DNA of 64,000 nt from Actinomycetota bacterium. GTDB lineage: Bacteria > Actinomycetota > Thermoleophilia > Gaiellales > Gaiellaceae. Location of the stretch: assembly GCA_003139545.1 (NCBI GenBank), contig PLJC01000038.1, positions 124,587 to 188,586 on the forward strand. Reading direction: 5' to 3'. Position numbers and translations under genes: made by a program. The notes under the pieces were generated by a model. That model saw only the letters and a program-made list of their open reading frames with translations. It did not search any database and was not told the DNA's origin. Positions 47,538 to 56,079 of the stretch are shown one piece after another (the stretch's first letter is position 1; each line of letters opens with the position of its first letter).

Positions 47538-48272
47538 ATGCCGCAATCGCTCGAATCGATCCGGGAGACGATCCGACGTCAGAGCCCGCTCGATCCGGCG
47601 GAGACGGAGCGGATCGTCTCGACGAGGTACGACCATCTACCGCAGCGCCTCGTCTCCGCCCTGCAGGAATGGCCGCTCGAACAGGCCGCCGTGCTCGACG
47701 TCGGGTCCTCGTACGGCACGTGCCTGATCCACTTCGGGCCCGGCAGCCTCGGCATGGACAACGACGACGAGGGTGTGACGTTCACCCGCGCGGTCGGGCT
47801 CGACGCGCTCCTCGCCGACCTCGAAGATCCGGAGCAGCTCGGCCGGATCCCGGACGGCGCCTTCGACTACCTCTGGGTCTCGGACGTCCTCGAACATCTC
47901 GAATCGCCGCGCCTCGTTCTCCGCCGCCTCTCGTCGAAGCTGAAGCCCGGCGGCTCGCTGCTGCTGCAGACGAGCGTCCTGCCTCGCTATCGACCCGTGC
48001 GCTCGCTGTTGCGAAGAATCGGCGAGCACCCCTTCGACGCCGAGGTGCATTACCACCAGTGGACGACCGACACCGTCGCGCATCTCCTGCGCCGGGCGGG
48101 GTATCGCCCGAAGCGGATCGTTCCGCTCGTGCCGCCTCGCCTCGCCCGCCTCGCGCCGATCGTGCCGGCCGATGCGGCGTCACGGGTGATCGTCGAAGCC
48201 GTGGTCGATCCTGCGCTCACCGAGCGCGCCGACCGCGCGGTCGCTCGGAACCTCCGTCAGAGCCGTTCGTAG
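47538..48272 (+). CDS. Class I SAM-dependent methyltransferase
   Basis: 244 residues from ATG 47538. VLDVGSSYGTCLIHFGPGSL is motif I in a shortened version ('DVGSSYG'), then LGMDNDDEGVTFTRAVGLDA and AFDYLWVSDVLEHLESPRLV, the 'SDVLEHL' of Methyltransf_23-type enzymes. LKPGGSLLLQTSVLPRYRPV and EVHYHQWTTDTVAHLLRRAG follow; the latter is a 'H.H.(W/Y)T.D' motif that also occurs in methyltransferases of O-antigen loci. It ends the long rightward operon; its 3' end overlaps the convergent GT4 gene by 16 bases. Confidence 0.88.
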   Translation: MPQSLESIRETIRRQSPLDPAETERIVSTRYDHLPQRLVSALQEWPLEQAAVLDVGSSYGTCLIHFGPGSLGMDNDDEGVTFTRAVGLDALLADLEDPEQLGRIPDGAFDYLWVSDVLEHLESPRLVLRRLSSKLKPGGSLLLQTSVLPRYRPVRSLLRRIGEHPFDAEVHYHQWTTDTVAHLLRRAGYRPKRIVPLVPPRLARLAPIVPADAASRVIVEAVVDPALTERADRAVARNLRQSRS

Positions 48273-49306
48273 AGCGCGACCGTCCGGTCGGCCATGCGCT
48301 GCACCGAGAACTCGCGCCGTGCGCGCTCGAGCCCGGCCGGCCCGAGAGCGGGGTCGGCGAGTGCGCGCTCGATGGCGCGTGCGAGGGCGGCAGGATCGTC
48401 TGGCGGCACGAGCAGGCCGGTCTCGCCGTCGGCGACGAGCTCCGGCAGCGAGCTGACGTTCGTCGCAACGACGGGAAGCCCGCACACCATCGCCTCGAGG
48501 ACGGCGAGGCCGAATCCCTCCCAGCGCGCCGGCTGCACGTAGACCGACGCTCGCCGAAGCCACGCGGTCACGTCCGGGACGCGGCCGGGGAGGATGACGC
48601 GCGACTCGACGGCGCGCTCGCGCGCGAGCTTCTCGAGGACCTCCCGCTCCGGGCCCTCGCCGAGCACGACGAGGACGACGTCGTCGGGCAGGGAGGAGAG
48701 CGCCTCGACGGCGACGTCGATGCCCTTCTGTCGTGTCAAGCGCGAGACGGCAAGCACGATGCGTGCATCGCGCGGGACGGAGTCAGGCGGGTTCGTCCCC
48801 CACGCGCGCGGGGGCTCGTCGAGCCCGTAGTGGATGGTCTCCACTTTCACGGCAGGAACGCCGACGCGCTCGACGGTGAAACGGTGCAACGAGTCGGAGA
48901 TGGTGATGACCCGGTCGGCGAGGCGGGCGAGGCCCCGCTCGACGAAACGGAAGGCGCCCGTGCGGAACGGATCGTCGTTGTGCTTCGTCGAGACGAGGGT
49001 TGTCCCGCGCAGCTTCGCGGCGAGGCCGCCGTACAGGTCGGCATGCACGAGATGCGTGTGCACGACGTCGGCGCGCGCGTCGCGCACGAGCCGCGCGAGG
49101 AGCAACGGGTCGACGTCCCGCGGGGCGGGAATGCGCACGGCCGGCACGGTCAGCGCGTCGTAGAAGTCGGAAGGGTCCCAGGCCGGATCGTCGAGCCCGA
49201 TGAAGACGGGCTCGACGCCGCGGTCGGCAAGCGCGGGAAGCAGTGTGAGGAGGTGGCGCTCCGATCCGCCGATGCCGCGCATGCGATGGACGTGCGCGAC
49301 CCTCAC
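48257..49306 (-). CDS. Family 4 glycosyltransferase (paralogue C2)
   Basis: 349 residues from GTG 49306, overlapping the upstream asparagine-synthetase stop as GTGA (49303-49306). It opens RVAHVHRMRGIGGSERHLLT, then VVHTHLVHADLYGGLAAKLR and VITISDSLHRFTVERVGVPA, all close to paralogue C1. The C-domain has IVLAVSRLTRQKGIDVAVEA, LVVLGEGPEREVLEKLARER, ASVYVQPARWEGFGLAVLEA (EGFG donor motif) and SSLPELVADGETGLLVPPDD. It is encoded with the second amidotransferase, just as the GT4 at 3220-4275 follows the first one. Confidence 0.93.
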   Translation of the reverse strand: MRVAHVHRMRGIGGSERHLLTLLPALADRGVEPVFIGLDDPAWDPSDFYDALTVPAVRIPAPRDVDPLLLARLVRDARADVVHTHLVHADLYGGLAAKLRGTTLVSTKHNDDPFRTGAFRFVERGLARLADRVITISDSLHRFTVERVGVPAVKVETIHYGLDEPPRAWGTNPPDSVPRDARIVLAVSRLTRQKGIDVAVEALSSLPDDVVLVVLGEGPEREVLEKLARERAVESRVILPGRVPDVTAWLRRASVYVQPARWEGFGLAVLEAMVCGLPVVATNVSSLPELVADGETGLLVPPDDPAALARAIERALADPALGPAGLERARREFSVQRMADRTVALYERL

Positions 49307-51183
49307 GCGACGGTTGCTCCGGCGCTCACGTCGACGTGCGTGCGCTGCCAGAGCTCGAGCATCGTCAGCGTCCACAGGCGGTGCCCGTTGTCCGCTCGGC
49401 CCGCTGCGTGCTCGGAGAGGAGACGCTCCACCGCCTCGGGCCGGAACCAGCCTCGGCTCCGCGCGCGCTCGTCGAGGAGCAGTTCGCGCGCGAGTGGTTG
49501 CAAGTCGCCGCGAAACCACTCCGCAAGCGGAAGGCCGAAGCCGCTCTTGCCGCGAGCCGCGACCTCCGGCGGGAGCTCCGCCGCGAACGCGCGTCGCAGC
49601 GCGATCTTCCCGGTGCGGCCCTCCTGTTTCAGTCCGTCCGGCAGCGAGAGACCGAGCTCGACCACGCGGCGGTCGAGCAGCGGCGAACGCAGCTCGAGCG
49701 AGTGCGCCATGGAGGCGATGTCCGACTTCGGAAGCAGGTCGCCGGGGAGATACGTGTTCAGGTCCAGGAGCTGGAGGCCCGTGGTGCCCTCGTCCGGCGG
49801 CGCGCCGAGCAGAAAGCCGGCCGAGGTGAGGGTGCCGATCTCGGCCTTCGCCGCGGCGCTCCAGAGCTCGGCACGCTCCTGCAGCGTGAACACCTGCATG
49901 AGCCGGCCGTATCGCTCGGCCCGCGGGACGGCCGCCGCCTCGAGGAAGCGCGCGGCGCGGAAGATCGGCGACCGGCGTTCCCGGCGACCCGCAGGAAGCC
50001 GGCGCAACATGCTCGCGCCCGCGCTCGCCACCGGCCTCGGCACGTGCTCGGCGAGCGCCGCTGCCGCATAGCGCTCGTAGCCGGCGAACGACTCGTCGCC
50101 TCCGTCGCCGACGAGCCCGACGGTGACCTCGTTCCGCGCTGCCTCGCAGATGAGGAACAGCGGCAGCGCCGCCTCGTCGCCGAGCGGCTCGTCGAACGCC
50201 TCCGCCAGACGCGGCAGCGTTGCCGCCGCGTCTGGCTCGAGGACGATCTCCTCGTGTTGCGTCGCGTACCGTTGCGCGACCGCGCGTGCAAACGCGCGCT
50301 CGTCGTAGCGTGCGTCGGCGAAGCCGACCGTGAATGTGCGCACCGGCTGCGCGGATGCCGCGGCCATCAGCGCGACGACGACCGCCGAGTCGATCCCGCC
50401 AGAGAGGAGTGCGCCGAGCGGCACGTCGGACGCGAGACGCGCGCGGACGGCCGCGGTCACCTCGTCGCGAACGCGCTCGAGCCACGCCTCGTCCGAGAGC
50501 TGCTCCACGTGCGCGTGCGGATGCCAGTACCGCTCCTCGCGCTCGCCGGTGCTGTCGACGATCAGCACGGATGCGGGCGAGAGGCGATGGATGTCGCGGA
50601 AGCCGGTGCGCGCGCCAGGGACATATTGCAGTGCGAGGTACGAGTCGAGCGCTGACAGGTCGGGCTCACGGTGCACGCCGGGCACGGTGAGCAGTGCCTT
50701 CACCTCTGACGCGAACGCGAACGTGCCGTCGTCGAGGCGCGTCCAGACGAGCGGCTTCTTCCCGAGGCGGTCGCGGGCGAGCAAGAGGCGCTGCTCGGCG
50801 GCGTCCCAGAGCGCGATCGCGAACATGCCCTCGAGGCGTTCGACGAAGGCCGGTCCGTACTCCTCGTACAGGTGGGGGATGACCGGCGTATCTCCGCGTC
50901 CGCGGACCTCGTGCCCGCGCGCGGCCAGGTCGCGACGCAGCTCGGGGAAGTTGTAGAGCTCGCCGTTGAAGACCGCGACGACGTCCCCGCGCTCGTTCGC
51001 GACCGGCTGGTAACCGAGCTCGGGATCGAGCACCTGCAGCCGCTGGTGGCCGAGCACGCACGCGCCGAATGCGTCCGTCGAGCCCTGATCGGGGCCGCGA
51101 TGGCGGATGCGCGCGCGCATCGCGTCGACGACGGCGGGAGGCGGGGCGCCGGACGGCGAATAGAGTCCGCAAATCCCGCACAT
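49303..51183 (-). CDS. asnB: Asparagine synthetase-type glutamine-dependent amidotransferase, second copy
   Basis: 626 residues from ATG 51183 (MCGICGLYSPSGAPPPAVVD), start fixed by Cys2. The glutaminase domain shows RHRGPDQGSTDAFGACVLGH, VFNGELYNFPELRRDLAARG and LARDRLGKKPLVW. The synthetase domain has LSGGIDSAVVVALMAAASAQ (ATP loop), LVGDGGDESFAGYERYAAAA and SMAHSLELRSPLLDRRVVEL. Divergent from the first copy (4272-6077) in length and in many positions ('MCGICG' versus 'MCGLAG'), so they probably have different substrates. The gene faces, ten bases away, a truncated deacetylase-like gene and is coupled to a GT4 on its other side. Confidence 0.92.
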   Translation of the reverse strand: MCGICGLYSPSGAPPPAVVDAMRARIRHRGPDQGSTDAFGACVLGHQRLQVLDPELGYQPVANERGDVVAVFNGELYNFPELRRDLAARGHEVRGRGDTPVIPHLYEEYGPAFVERLEGMFAIALWDAAEQRLLLARDRLGKKPLVWTRLDDGTFAFASEVKALLTVPGVHREPDLSALDSYLALQYVPGARTGFRDIHRLSPASVLIVDSTGEREERYWHPHAHVEQLSDEAWLERVRDEVTAAVRARLASDVPLGALLSGGIDSAVVVALMAAASAQPVRTFTVGFADARYDERAFARAVAQRYATQHEEIVLEPDAAATLPRLAEAFDEPLGDEAALPLFLICEAARNEVTVGLVGDGGDESFAGYERYAAAALAEHVPRPVASAGASMLRRLPAGRRERRSPIFRAARFLEAAAVPRAERYGRLMQVFTLQERAELWSAAAKAEIGTLTSAGFLLGAPPDEGTTGLQLLDLNTYLPGDLLPKSDIASMAHSLELRSPLLDRRVVELGLSLPDGLKQEGRTGKIALRRAFAAELPPEVAARGKSGFGLPLAEWFRGDLQPLARELLLDERARSRGWFRPEAVERLLSEHAAGRADNGHRLWTLTMLELWQRTHVDVSAGATVA

Positions 51184-51193
51184 CGGCAACAGT

Positions 51194-51796
51194 GTGCCTT
51201 CACCGTCAGCCGGGACTGCCGCCGTGGTGTCTTGCCACGTCGAGCGCCCGCTGGACGACGCCGCCTGGGACCGCTTCGACCGGCTCCAGCGCCGGCGCCC
51301 GGGGGGCTTCGACGTGATCGCGCTCATGCGCCCGCCCGATGCGGAGCACGGCGAGGCGGAGGAGCCGTGGCTCGAGCGCGCCCGCGCCGCCGCCGCACGC
51401 GTGCCCTTCGGATTGCACACGCACTGGACGAGCCCCACCCATGCGAGGCCGACCAACGGTGATCCCGCGGCGCGCGTCCGCCGGGAAGCCGAGTGGATGC
51501 GCGAGCGCGGCCTCGAGCCGCGCTACTTCTGCGGCGGCGGCTGGTACACCGACGAGGCCGTGCGAGCGACCGTCGCGGAGCTCGGGCTCGTCGATTGCAC
51601 GTCGCGGCGCGGCGAGCCGTCGCCGGGCGTCCTGCCGACGACACATTCACTGGGCTCGCTCGCCCGCGCGGTCCTGCGGCCGCTACCGCACTACGTCCAT
51701 GCGTACTTCCACGACTACGACCTGCTCGACGCGCGCAGGCGCTACGCGCTCGTCGCATCGCTCGCGGTGCTCGGCCGCAGGGCCGAGAAGATCTGA
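51194..51796 (+). CDS. Shortened polysaccharide-deacetylase-like (NodB-fold) protein
   Basis: About 200 residues from GTG 51194; GTG 51224 or 51227 (VSCHVERPLDDAAWDRFDRL) may be the true start. I recall this kind of protein in Thermoleophilia next to polysaccharide genes. VPFGLHTHWTSPTHARPT holds an HTHW motif in the place of the NodB His motif, RGLEPRYFCGGGWYTDEAVR takes that of motif 3, and VHAYFHDYDLLDARRRYALV ends the domain. The first NodB motif (TFDDG) is missing, so hydrolase activity is doubtful. It lies divergently next to the second amidotransferase and upstream of the large initiating transferase. Function not known. Confidence 0.72.
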   Translation: MPSPSAGTAAVVSCHVERPLDDAAWDRFDRLQRRRPGGFDVIALMRPPDAEHGEAEEPWLERARAAAARVPFGLHTHWTSPTHARPTNGDPAARVRREAEWMRERGLEPRYFCGGGWYTDEAVRATVAELGLVDCTSRRGEPSPGVLPTTHSLGSLARAVLRPLPHYVHAYFHDYDLLDARRRYALVASLAVLGRRAEKI

Positions 51797-51825
51797 CCGC
51801 TCGCGAAGGGGTCACAGGAGGCCAG

Positions 51826-51831
51826 TACAAT
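51826..51831 (+). promoter_or_regulatory. -10 box TACAAT for the large initiating transferase
   Basis: TACAAT, closest to consensus in the set, nine bases before GTG 51841. An AGGAGG at 51817-51822 lies upstream of it, too far from the GTG to act as a ribosome-binding site. Confidence 0.55.
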
Positions 51832-51840
51832 GGCTCCTTC

Positions 51841-53361
51841 GTGGCAACGAAGCCTCTTGTCGGCACCGGTTCGGGCGACGGCGCACGGCCGGAGCAACCC
51901 CCGGGCACAGGCGCGGCCGACATCCGCTCGGTGCCGGTGCTTCCGTCGGGGATCCAGGTCCGCGCTCTCGCGCGCCGGACGCTCAGCGTCGCGATGCTCG
52001 TCTGCATCGACCTCGGCGGGCTCGCCGGTTCGCTCTACCTGGCACTCGTGCTCCGCGAGCTCTACTACGGAGAGCGCCCGATCCTCTGGGGCATCCCGTG
52101 GAACGCCGAGCAGAACTGGCTTCCGTTCCTGATGGTCGTGACCGTGCTCGTCTTCTGGCAGGCCGGTCTCTACGCGCCGCGTGAGCGTCGTGCCGGCGCG
52201 GGCAGGATCGTCTCGTCGCTGCTGCTGGTCACTGTGGTGACGCTCGCGTTCTCGGTCGGCACGGGCTATCAACATTCGACGTTCGGCCTGTACCTGACCG
52301 GCTTCGTCCTCAGCGTGCTCGTCATCGGAACGCTGCGCGCGAGCTACGAGGTCGTCACCGCCGATCTCTGGCGCGTCCGGGGCGTTCGCCGTCGCGCGCT
52401 TCTCGTCGGCGAGGGAGAGCAGCTCATGTCGCTCCGTCGCGCGATCGGCCGCGGTCGGAGCGGGATCGACTACGAGTTCATCGGCGTGCTCGCAGCGAAT
52501 GCGGAAACGGACGGGCTTCCCATCCTCGGCCGGCTCTCCGACCTGCAGGAGGTTCTCGTCGCGTACCGGCCGGACGAGCTGATCGTCGGCGGGGCGGGCC
52601 TCGGGGAGGAGGAGCTGCTCGATCTCGTCGAGGACGCTCACCGCTGCGGCGTCAAGGTGCGGATCGCGCCGACGACGGCTGAGCTGCTCACGCAGCGCGC
52701 CGAGTACGTGCCCGGTCAGGGCGTTCCGCTGTTCGAGCTCCGGCCGCCGGTGTTCGCCGGCCTCGACTGGGCGGTGAAGCGCGCGTTCGACATCGCCGTG
52801 AGCACCGGACTGATCGTGCTCGCATCGCCCTTCTGGGCGCTGATCGCGCTCGCCGTCAAGCTCGACTCTCCCGGCCCAATCTTCTACCGCGATCGCCGCA
52901 TCGGGCTCGGCCAACAGGAGTTCGGGATGTTCAAGTTCAGGTCGATGTACGTCGACTCGAATCTCCGGCAGGCCGCGCTCGAGGCGTCCAACGAGGCATC
53001 GGGGCCGCTCTTCAAGATCAAGGACGATCCGCGGGTCACGAGGATCGGCGGGTTCCTCCGGCGCTATTCGCTCGACGAGCTGCCGCAGGTGCTGAACGTG
53101 CTGCGCGGCGAGATGTCGCTCGTCGGCCCGCGTCCGCTGCCGCTGCGCGACTACGTCCAGCTCGAGGATTGGCACCGCAAGCGCTATCTCGTGCTGCCGG
53201 GCATGACGGGCCTGTGGCAGGTGTCCGGGCGGATCGACCTCAGCTTCGACGACCTCGTTCGGCTCGACTTCTACTACCTCGAGAACTGGTCGATCTGGCT
53301 CGACATCTCGATCCTCGCGAAGACGCTGCCGGCCGTGGCCGCGCGCCGCGGCGCCTACTAG
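51841..53361 (+). CDS. Large initiating sugar-phosphate transferase (WbaP/CpsE type)
   Basis: 506 residues from GTG 51841, the only good in-frame start, supported by the -10 box at 51826-51831. The N-terminal half has four to five membrane helices (VAMLVCIDLGGLAGSLYLAL, FLMVVTVLVFWQAGLY, IVSSLLLVTVVTLAFSVG, LYLTGFVLSVLVIGTL), then a Rossmann-like middle part (RRALLVGEGEQLMSLRRAIG, FIGVLAANAET..LPILGRL, PDELIVGG), PF13727-type. The C-terminal domain (PF02397) has VKRAFDIAVSTGLIVLASPF, KLDSPGPIFYRDRRIGLGQQ, FGMFKFRSMYVD, RRYSLDELPQVLNVLRGEMS and VLPGMTGLWQVSGR. It transfers hexose-1-phosphate to undecaprenyl phosphate. Together with the compact enzyme at 21380 the locus has two initiating enzymes. 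Confidence 0.93.
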   Translation: MATKPLVGTGSGDGARPEQPPGTGAADIRSVPVLPSGIQVRALARRTLSVAMLVCIDLGGLAGSLYLALVLRELYYGERPILWGIPWNAEQNWLPFLMVVTVLVFWQAGLYAPRERRAGAGRIVSSLLLVTVVTLAFSVGTGYQHSTFGLYLTGFVLSVLVIGTLRASYEVVTADLWRVRGVRRRALLVGEGEQLMSLRRAIGRGRSGIDYEFIGVLAANAETDGLPILGRLSDLQEVLVAYRPDELIVGGAGLGEEELLDLVEDAHRCGVKVRIAPTTAELLTQRAEYVPGQGVPLFELRPPVFAGLDWAVKRAFDIAVSTGLIVLASPFWALIALAVKLDSPGPIFYRDRRIGLGQQEFGMFKFRSMYVDSNLRQAALEASNEASGPLFKIKDDPRVTRIGGFLRRYSLDELPQVLNVLRGEMSLVGPRPLPLRDYVQLEDWHRKRYLVLPGMTGLWQVSGRIDLSFDDLVRLDFYYLENWSIWLDISILAKTLPAVAARRGAY

Positions 53362-54032
53362 CCCACCGCGGCGACGTGGAAGTTCGCGTTCAGCGAGCCG
53401 GGCACCGGCGCGCGTAGCAGCGGCACGGCGCGGTCGAGCGCCTCGCCGCCGGCATTGAGCGCGAACACGAGCGGCGCGCCGAGCGGGCGCACGTGCGCAC
53501 GCTTGAAGAAGAGGTCGGCGAGATGCGCCACGAGCATCGCGACGGTCAGGGCAGTCCCAGCACCGGGCGTGACGGTGAGCGACGACCACTCGCCGTTCTC
53601 CTCGAACAGGCGCTCGAGGCCCGTGTCCGTCCAGCGCCAGAGATCTTCCGGATTGGGGTGGAACGGGTAGACGCCGTGCGTCGTCGCGAGCACGAGGCCG
53701 CCTGGACGCACGACCCGTCTCAGCTCGCGGACGGCCGCGCCCGGGTCCGGGACGTGCTCGAGCACCTGCAGGCAGAGGACGACGTCGAAGCTCGCGTCCT
53801 CGACGGGAATCGCCTCGATCGACCCGTGGATGTCGGCGTACGGATTCCCGGGCCGGTCGAAGCCCACCACTTCCGCCGCCCCGGCGAAGAGCGGCTCGTA
53901 CGGGCGGTCGCCGCAACCGACGTCGAGCACGCGCCGGCCGGCGACGGGCTGCGCCTTCAGCCACGTGAGCAGCGGCCGGCGTACGGCGTACTGCACCGAT
54001 ACGCGACTCGGATGCAGACGCGGATTGGCCAA
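53358..54032 (-). CDS. Class I SAM-dependent methyltransferase
   Basis: 224 residues from TTG 54032 (ANPRLHPSRVSVQYAVRRPL); GTG 53996 is an alternative. A TATAAG box at 54040-54045 supports the longer form. RRVLDVGCGDRPYEPLFAGA is motif I, VVGFDRPGNPYADIHGSIEA motif II, and VEDASFDVVLCLQVLEHVPD the 'FDVVLC.QVLEHV' signature of a polysaccharide-locus methyltransferase group. GVYPFHPNPEDLWRWTDTGL is a 'P..P(E/D)D.(W/Y)RWT' motif that is typical of the same group. The stop overlaps that of the convergent initiating transferase in the palindrome CTAG (53358-53361). Confidence 0.9.
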   Translation of the reverse strand: MANPRLHPSRVSVQYAVRRPLLTWLKAQPVAGRRVLDVGCGDRPYEPLFAGAAEVVGFDRPGNPYADIHGSIEAIPVEDASFDVVLCLQVLEHVPDPGAAVRELRRVVRPGGLVLATTHGVYPFHPNPEDLWRWTDTGLERLFEENGEWSSLTVTPGAGTALTVAMLVAHLADLFFKRAHVRPLGAPLVFALNAGGEALDRAVPLLRAPVPGSLNANFHVAAVG

Positions 54033-54039
54033 GCCGCCC

Positions 54040-54045
54040 CTTATA
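54040..54045 (-). promoter_or_regulatory. -10-like TATAAG for the methyltransferase
   Basis: Minus-strand TATAAG, seven bases before the TTG at 54032; last base differs from TANNNT. Confidence 0.35.
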
Positions 54046-54080
54046 CCACGGGGTCTAACGGATCCTTCAGATCTCGTTGA

Positions 54081-54086
54081 CACAAT
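54081..54086 (+). promoter_or_regulatory. -10-like CACAAT for the CgeB-like gene
   Basis: CACAAT, six bases before ATG 54093; first base differs from TANNNT. A TTGACA sequence (54077-54082) overlaps it and cannot act as its -35. Confidence 0.3.
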
Positions 54087-54092
54087 GGCGGC

Positions 54093-55310
54093 ATGCCTGC
54101 CCCCAAGGTGCTCGCGGTCGCCTCCGCCTCCGACCTCGACTTTCGCTACGGCTGCACTCCCGCGTGGTGGCAGCTCTGGAAGGGCATGGCGGAGAACGGC
54201 GTCGACCTCATCGTCACGACGTATCGCGGCCGTGCGATCGAGTCGCCGTGGTGGCGGACGGTGCCGAACCCGCTGTACCGGGAGGCGGAGATCTTCGCCG
54301 CGGGCCGAGGCGCCGCCGCGCGCCTGCAGCGGCAGGAGTTCATGCGCCGGTCCGAGGAAGACCCGCGCGACACGATCGCCGACCGCGTCGTGCGCCAGGC
54401 GATCTGGCGGTACGTGACGCCACGCTGGCGCCGTCATCTCGAGCGCACCATCGAGGCAGAAGGCGGCGTCGACGCGGTGATCGTCTTCACCGTGCCGATG
54501 GCGCACTTTCGCGGCATCCCGACCGCGCTCCGGAACAGGTTCGACGTGCCGTTCGTCTACTACGACGGGGACTTGCCCATGAGCCTGCCCGAGTACGGCG
54601 GGACGGACACGAGCGGCTTCAACTACTACATCGGCGCGGATCCCGGGGAGTACGACCTCGTGGTCGGGAACTCCGAGGGCTCGCTCGCGCGTCTGCTCGA
54701 GCTCGGCGCGCGTCGCGCGGAGGCGATCCACTGGGCCGCCGACCCGGAGCTCTTCCATCCGCAGGAGGTCGAGAAGGAAGCCGACGTGTTCTTCTACGGG
54801 CACTCGGACAAGTTTCGGCGCGAATGGATGCGCGATCTCATCGGCGAGCCGAGCCGCAGGCTCGAAGACGTCGACTTCGCCGTCGGCGGCTACGACTACC
54901 GTGGCGACATCGGCAACGCGCGCAAGCTGGGGCGGATTCCGTTCAACGTCTTCCCGCGGGCGATCTCGGCCGCGCGGATCAACGTGAACGCGACGCGCCG
55001 CGTGCACGCGGAGGTCGAGGCCTCGTCCACCGCGCGCTTGTTCGAGCTTGCCGCCTGTGGCGCGGCGATCGTCTCGAACCCGCTCGCCGGCGTCGAGCGC
55101 TGGTTCGAGCCAGAGCGTGAGCTGCGCGTCGTCACCGGTGCGGACGAAGCGGTGGAGGTCTACGGGGAGCTGTTGGCCGATCCGGGGCAGGCGGAGGAGC
55201 TCGGCCGCAGGGCGCGCGAGCGCGTGCTCGACGAGCACACGTACGCGCACCGAGCGCGGCGCCTCCTTGATCTGATCGGTCTCGGCGCGCATGCGAGGGC
55301 CGGTGCCTGA
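54093..55310 (+). CDS. CgeB-like glycosyltransferase (Glyco_trans_1_2 type)
   Basis: 405 residues from ATG 54093. KVLAVASASDLDFRYGCTPA begins the N-domain. FVYYDGDLPMSLPEYGGTDT, GADPGEYDLVVGNSEGSLAR, AEAIHWAADPELFHPQEVEK and DVFFYGHSDKFRREWMRDLI come next: the 'A.DP..F.P' turn followed by 'D(V/I)..(Y/V)G' is the CgeB/PF13524 boundary. RINVNATRRVHAEVEASSTA with RLFELAACGAAIVSNPLAGV is the donor-binding end ('R.FE..ACG'). The mark in the family is GT-B. The donor is not predictable. A GT2 gene overlaps its 3' end. Confidence 0.88.
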   Translation: MPAPKVLAVASASDLDFRYGCTPAWWQLWKGMAENGVDLIVTTYRGRAIESPWWRTVPNPLYREAEIFAAGRGAAARLQRQEFMRRSEEDPRDTIADRVVRQAIWRYVTPRWRRHLERTIEAEGGVDAVIVFTVPMAHFRGIPTALRNRFDVPFVYYDGDLPMSLPEYGGTDTSGFNYYIGADPGEYDLVVGNSEGSLARLLELGARRAEAIHWAADPELFHPQEVEKEADVFFYGHSDKFRREWMRDLIGEPSRRLEDVDFAVGGYDYRGDIGNARKLGRIPFNVFPRAISAARINVNATRRVHAEVEASSTARLFELAACGAAIVSNPLAGVERWFEPERELRVVTGADEAVEVYGELLADPGQAEELGRRARERVLDEHTYAHRARRLLDLIGLGAHARAGA

Positions 55311-56079
55311 CACCGCCGTGACCACGTCGCCGGCCGGCGCACTCCGCGGCCTCTCGGATCTCCGGCGGGTCGCGATCGTGCCGGCGCTGAACGAGGCGGG
55401 CGCGCTCCCGGCGGTCATCGACGAGCTGCGCGCGTTCGATCCCGGTCTCGACGTCGTCGTGGTCGACGACGGCTCGGTCGACCGCACCGCCGCGGTCGCG
55501 AGGTCGATGGGAGCGCGCGTCCTGCGGCTGCCGTTCAACCTCGGCATCGGCGGAGCGGTGCAGACGGGCTTCCGGTTCGCGTTCGAGAACGACTACGACC
55601 TTGCGGTGCGCGTCGACGGCGACGGGCAGCACGATCCGTCGCAGCTGGGGCTCCTGATCGCTCCCGTGCTCGCCGGCGAGGCGGACATCGTCGTCGGCTC
55701 GCGCTTCGCGGCGGACGCGGACGGATATCGCTCCTCGCGGACGCGACGCATCGGTATTCGGCTGCTCGCGCGCGTCGTCTCCGGCATCGTCGGGCAGCGC
55801 GTCACGGACACGACGTCCGGCTTCCAGGCGCTGAACAAGCACGGCATCGCGCTGTTCGCGCGCGACTACCCGCACGACTATCCCGAGGTCGAGGCAACCG
55901 TGATGGTGTTCAGGCACCGGCTTCGCCTGATCGAGGTACCGGTCTCGATGCGCGAACGCGGCAGCGGCCGCTCGTCGATCACGTCGCTTCGTTCGGTCTA
56001 CTACATGGTCAAGGTCTTGCTCGCGATCTTCGTCGGCCTGTTCCGGCGCAACGTCGTCCCGCAGGAGGACGCCAGATGA
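55303..56079 (+). CDS. Family 2 glycosyltransferase (polyprenyl-phosphate type)
   Basis: 258 residues from GTG 55303, which overlaps the upstream stop by eight bases, the overlap size seen at three other junctions here; ATG 55291 and GTG 55318 are alternatives. RRVAIVPALNEAGALPAVID, VVVVDDGSVDRTAAVARSMG, LPFNLGIGGAVQTGFRFAFE and VRVDGDGQHDPSQLGLLIAP (DGDGQHDP, the DPM-like metal motif) are textbook for GT2 enzymes of the DPM1/WcaA-like group. VTDTTSGFQALNKHGIALFA and PEVEATVMVFRHRLRLIEVP with RERGSGRSSI ('R..G.S(S/T)') follow. It is coupled to the DUF2304 gene through ATGA. Confidence 0.93.
   Translation: MPDTAVTTSPAGALRGLSDLRRVAIVPALNEAGALPAVIDELRAFDPGLDVVVVDDGSVDRTAAVARSMGARVLRLPFNLGIGGAVQTGFRFAFENDYDLAVRVDGDGQHDPSQLGLLIAPVLAGEADIVVGSRFAADADGYRSSRTRRIGIRLLARVVSGIVGQRVTDTTSGFQALNKHGIALFARDYPHDYPEVEATVMVFRHRLRLIEVPVSMRERGSGRSSITSLRSVYYMVKVLLAIFVGLFRRNVVPQEDAR

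Noticed and set aside
51817..51822. AGGAGG as ribosome-binding site for the large initiating transferase
   Set aside because: It lies about 18 bases before GTG 51841. The ATG at 51830 that it would suit opens a frame of about 100 codons without domain pattern. TACAAT at 51826-51831 better explains the start.
51742..53964. 740-codon open frame on the minus strand opposite the large initiating transferase
   Set aside because: Composition is Arg/Asp/Glu-rich with no domain pattern, while the plus strand holds a textbook initiating transferase. It is an antisense shadow produced by high GC and codon bias.
54077..54082. Perfect TTGACA as a -35 element before the CgeB-like gene
   Set aside because: A matching -10 box would fall inside the coding region at 54100 and beyond; it overlaps the CACAAT that fits the common box position.
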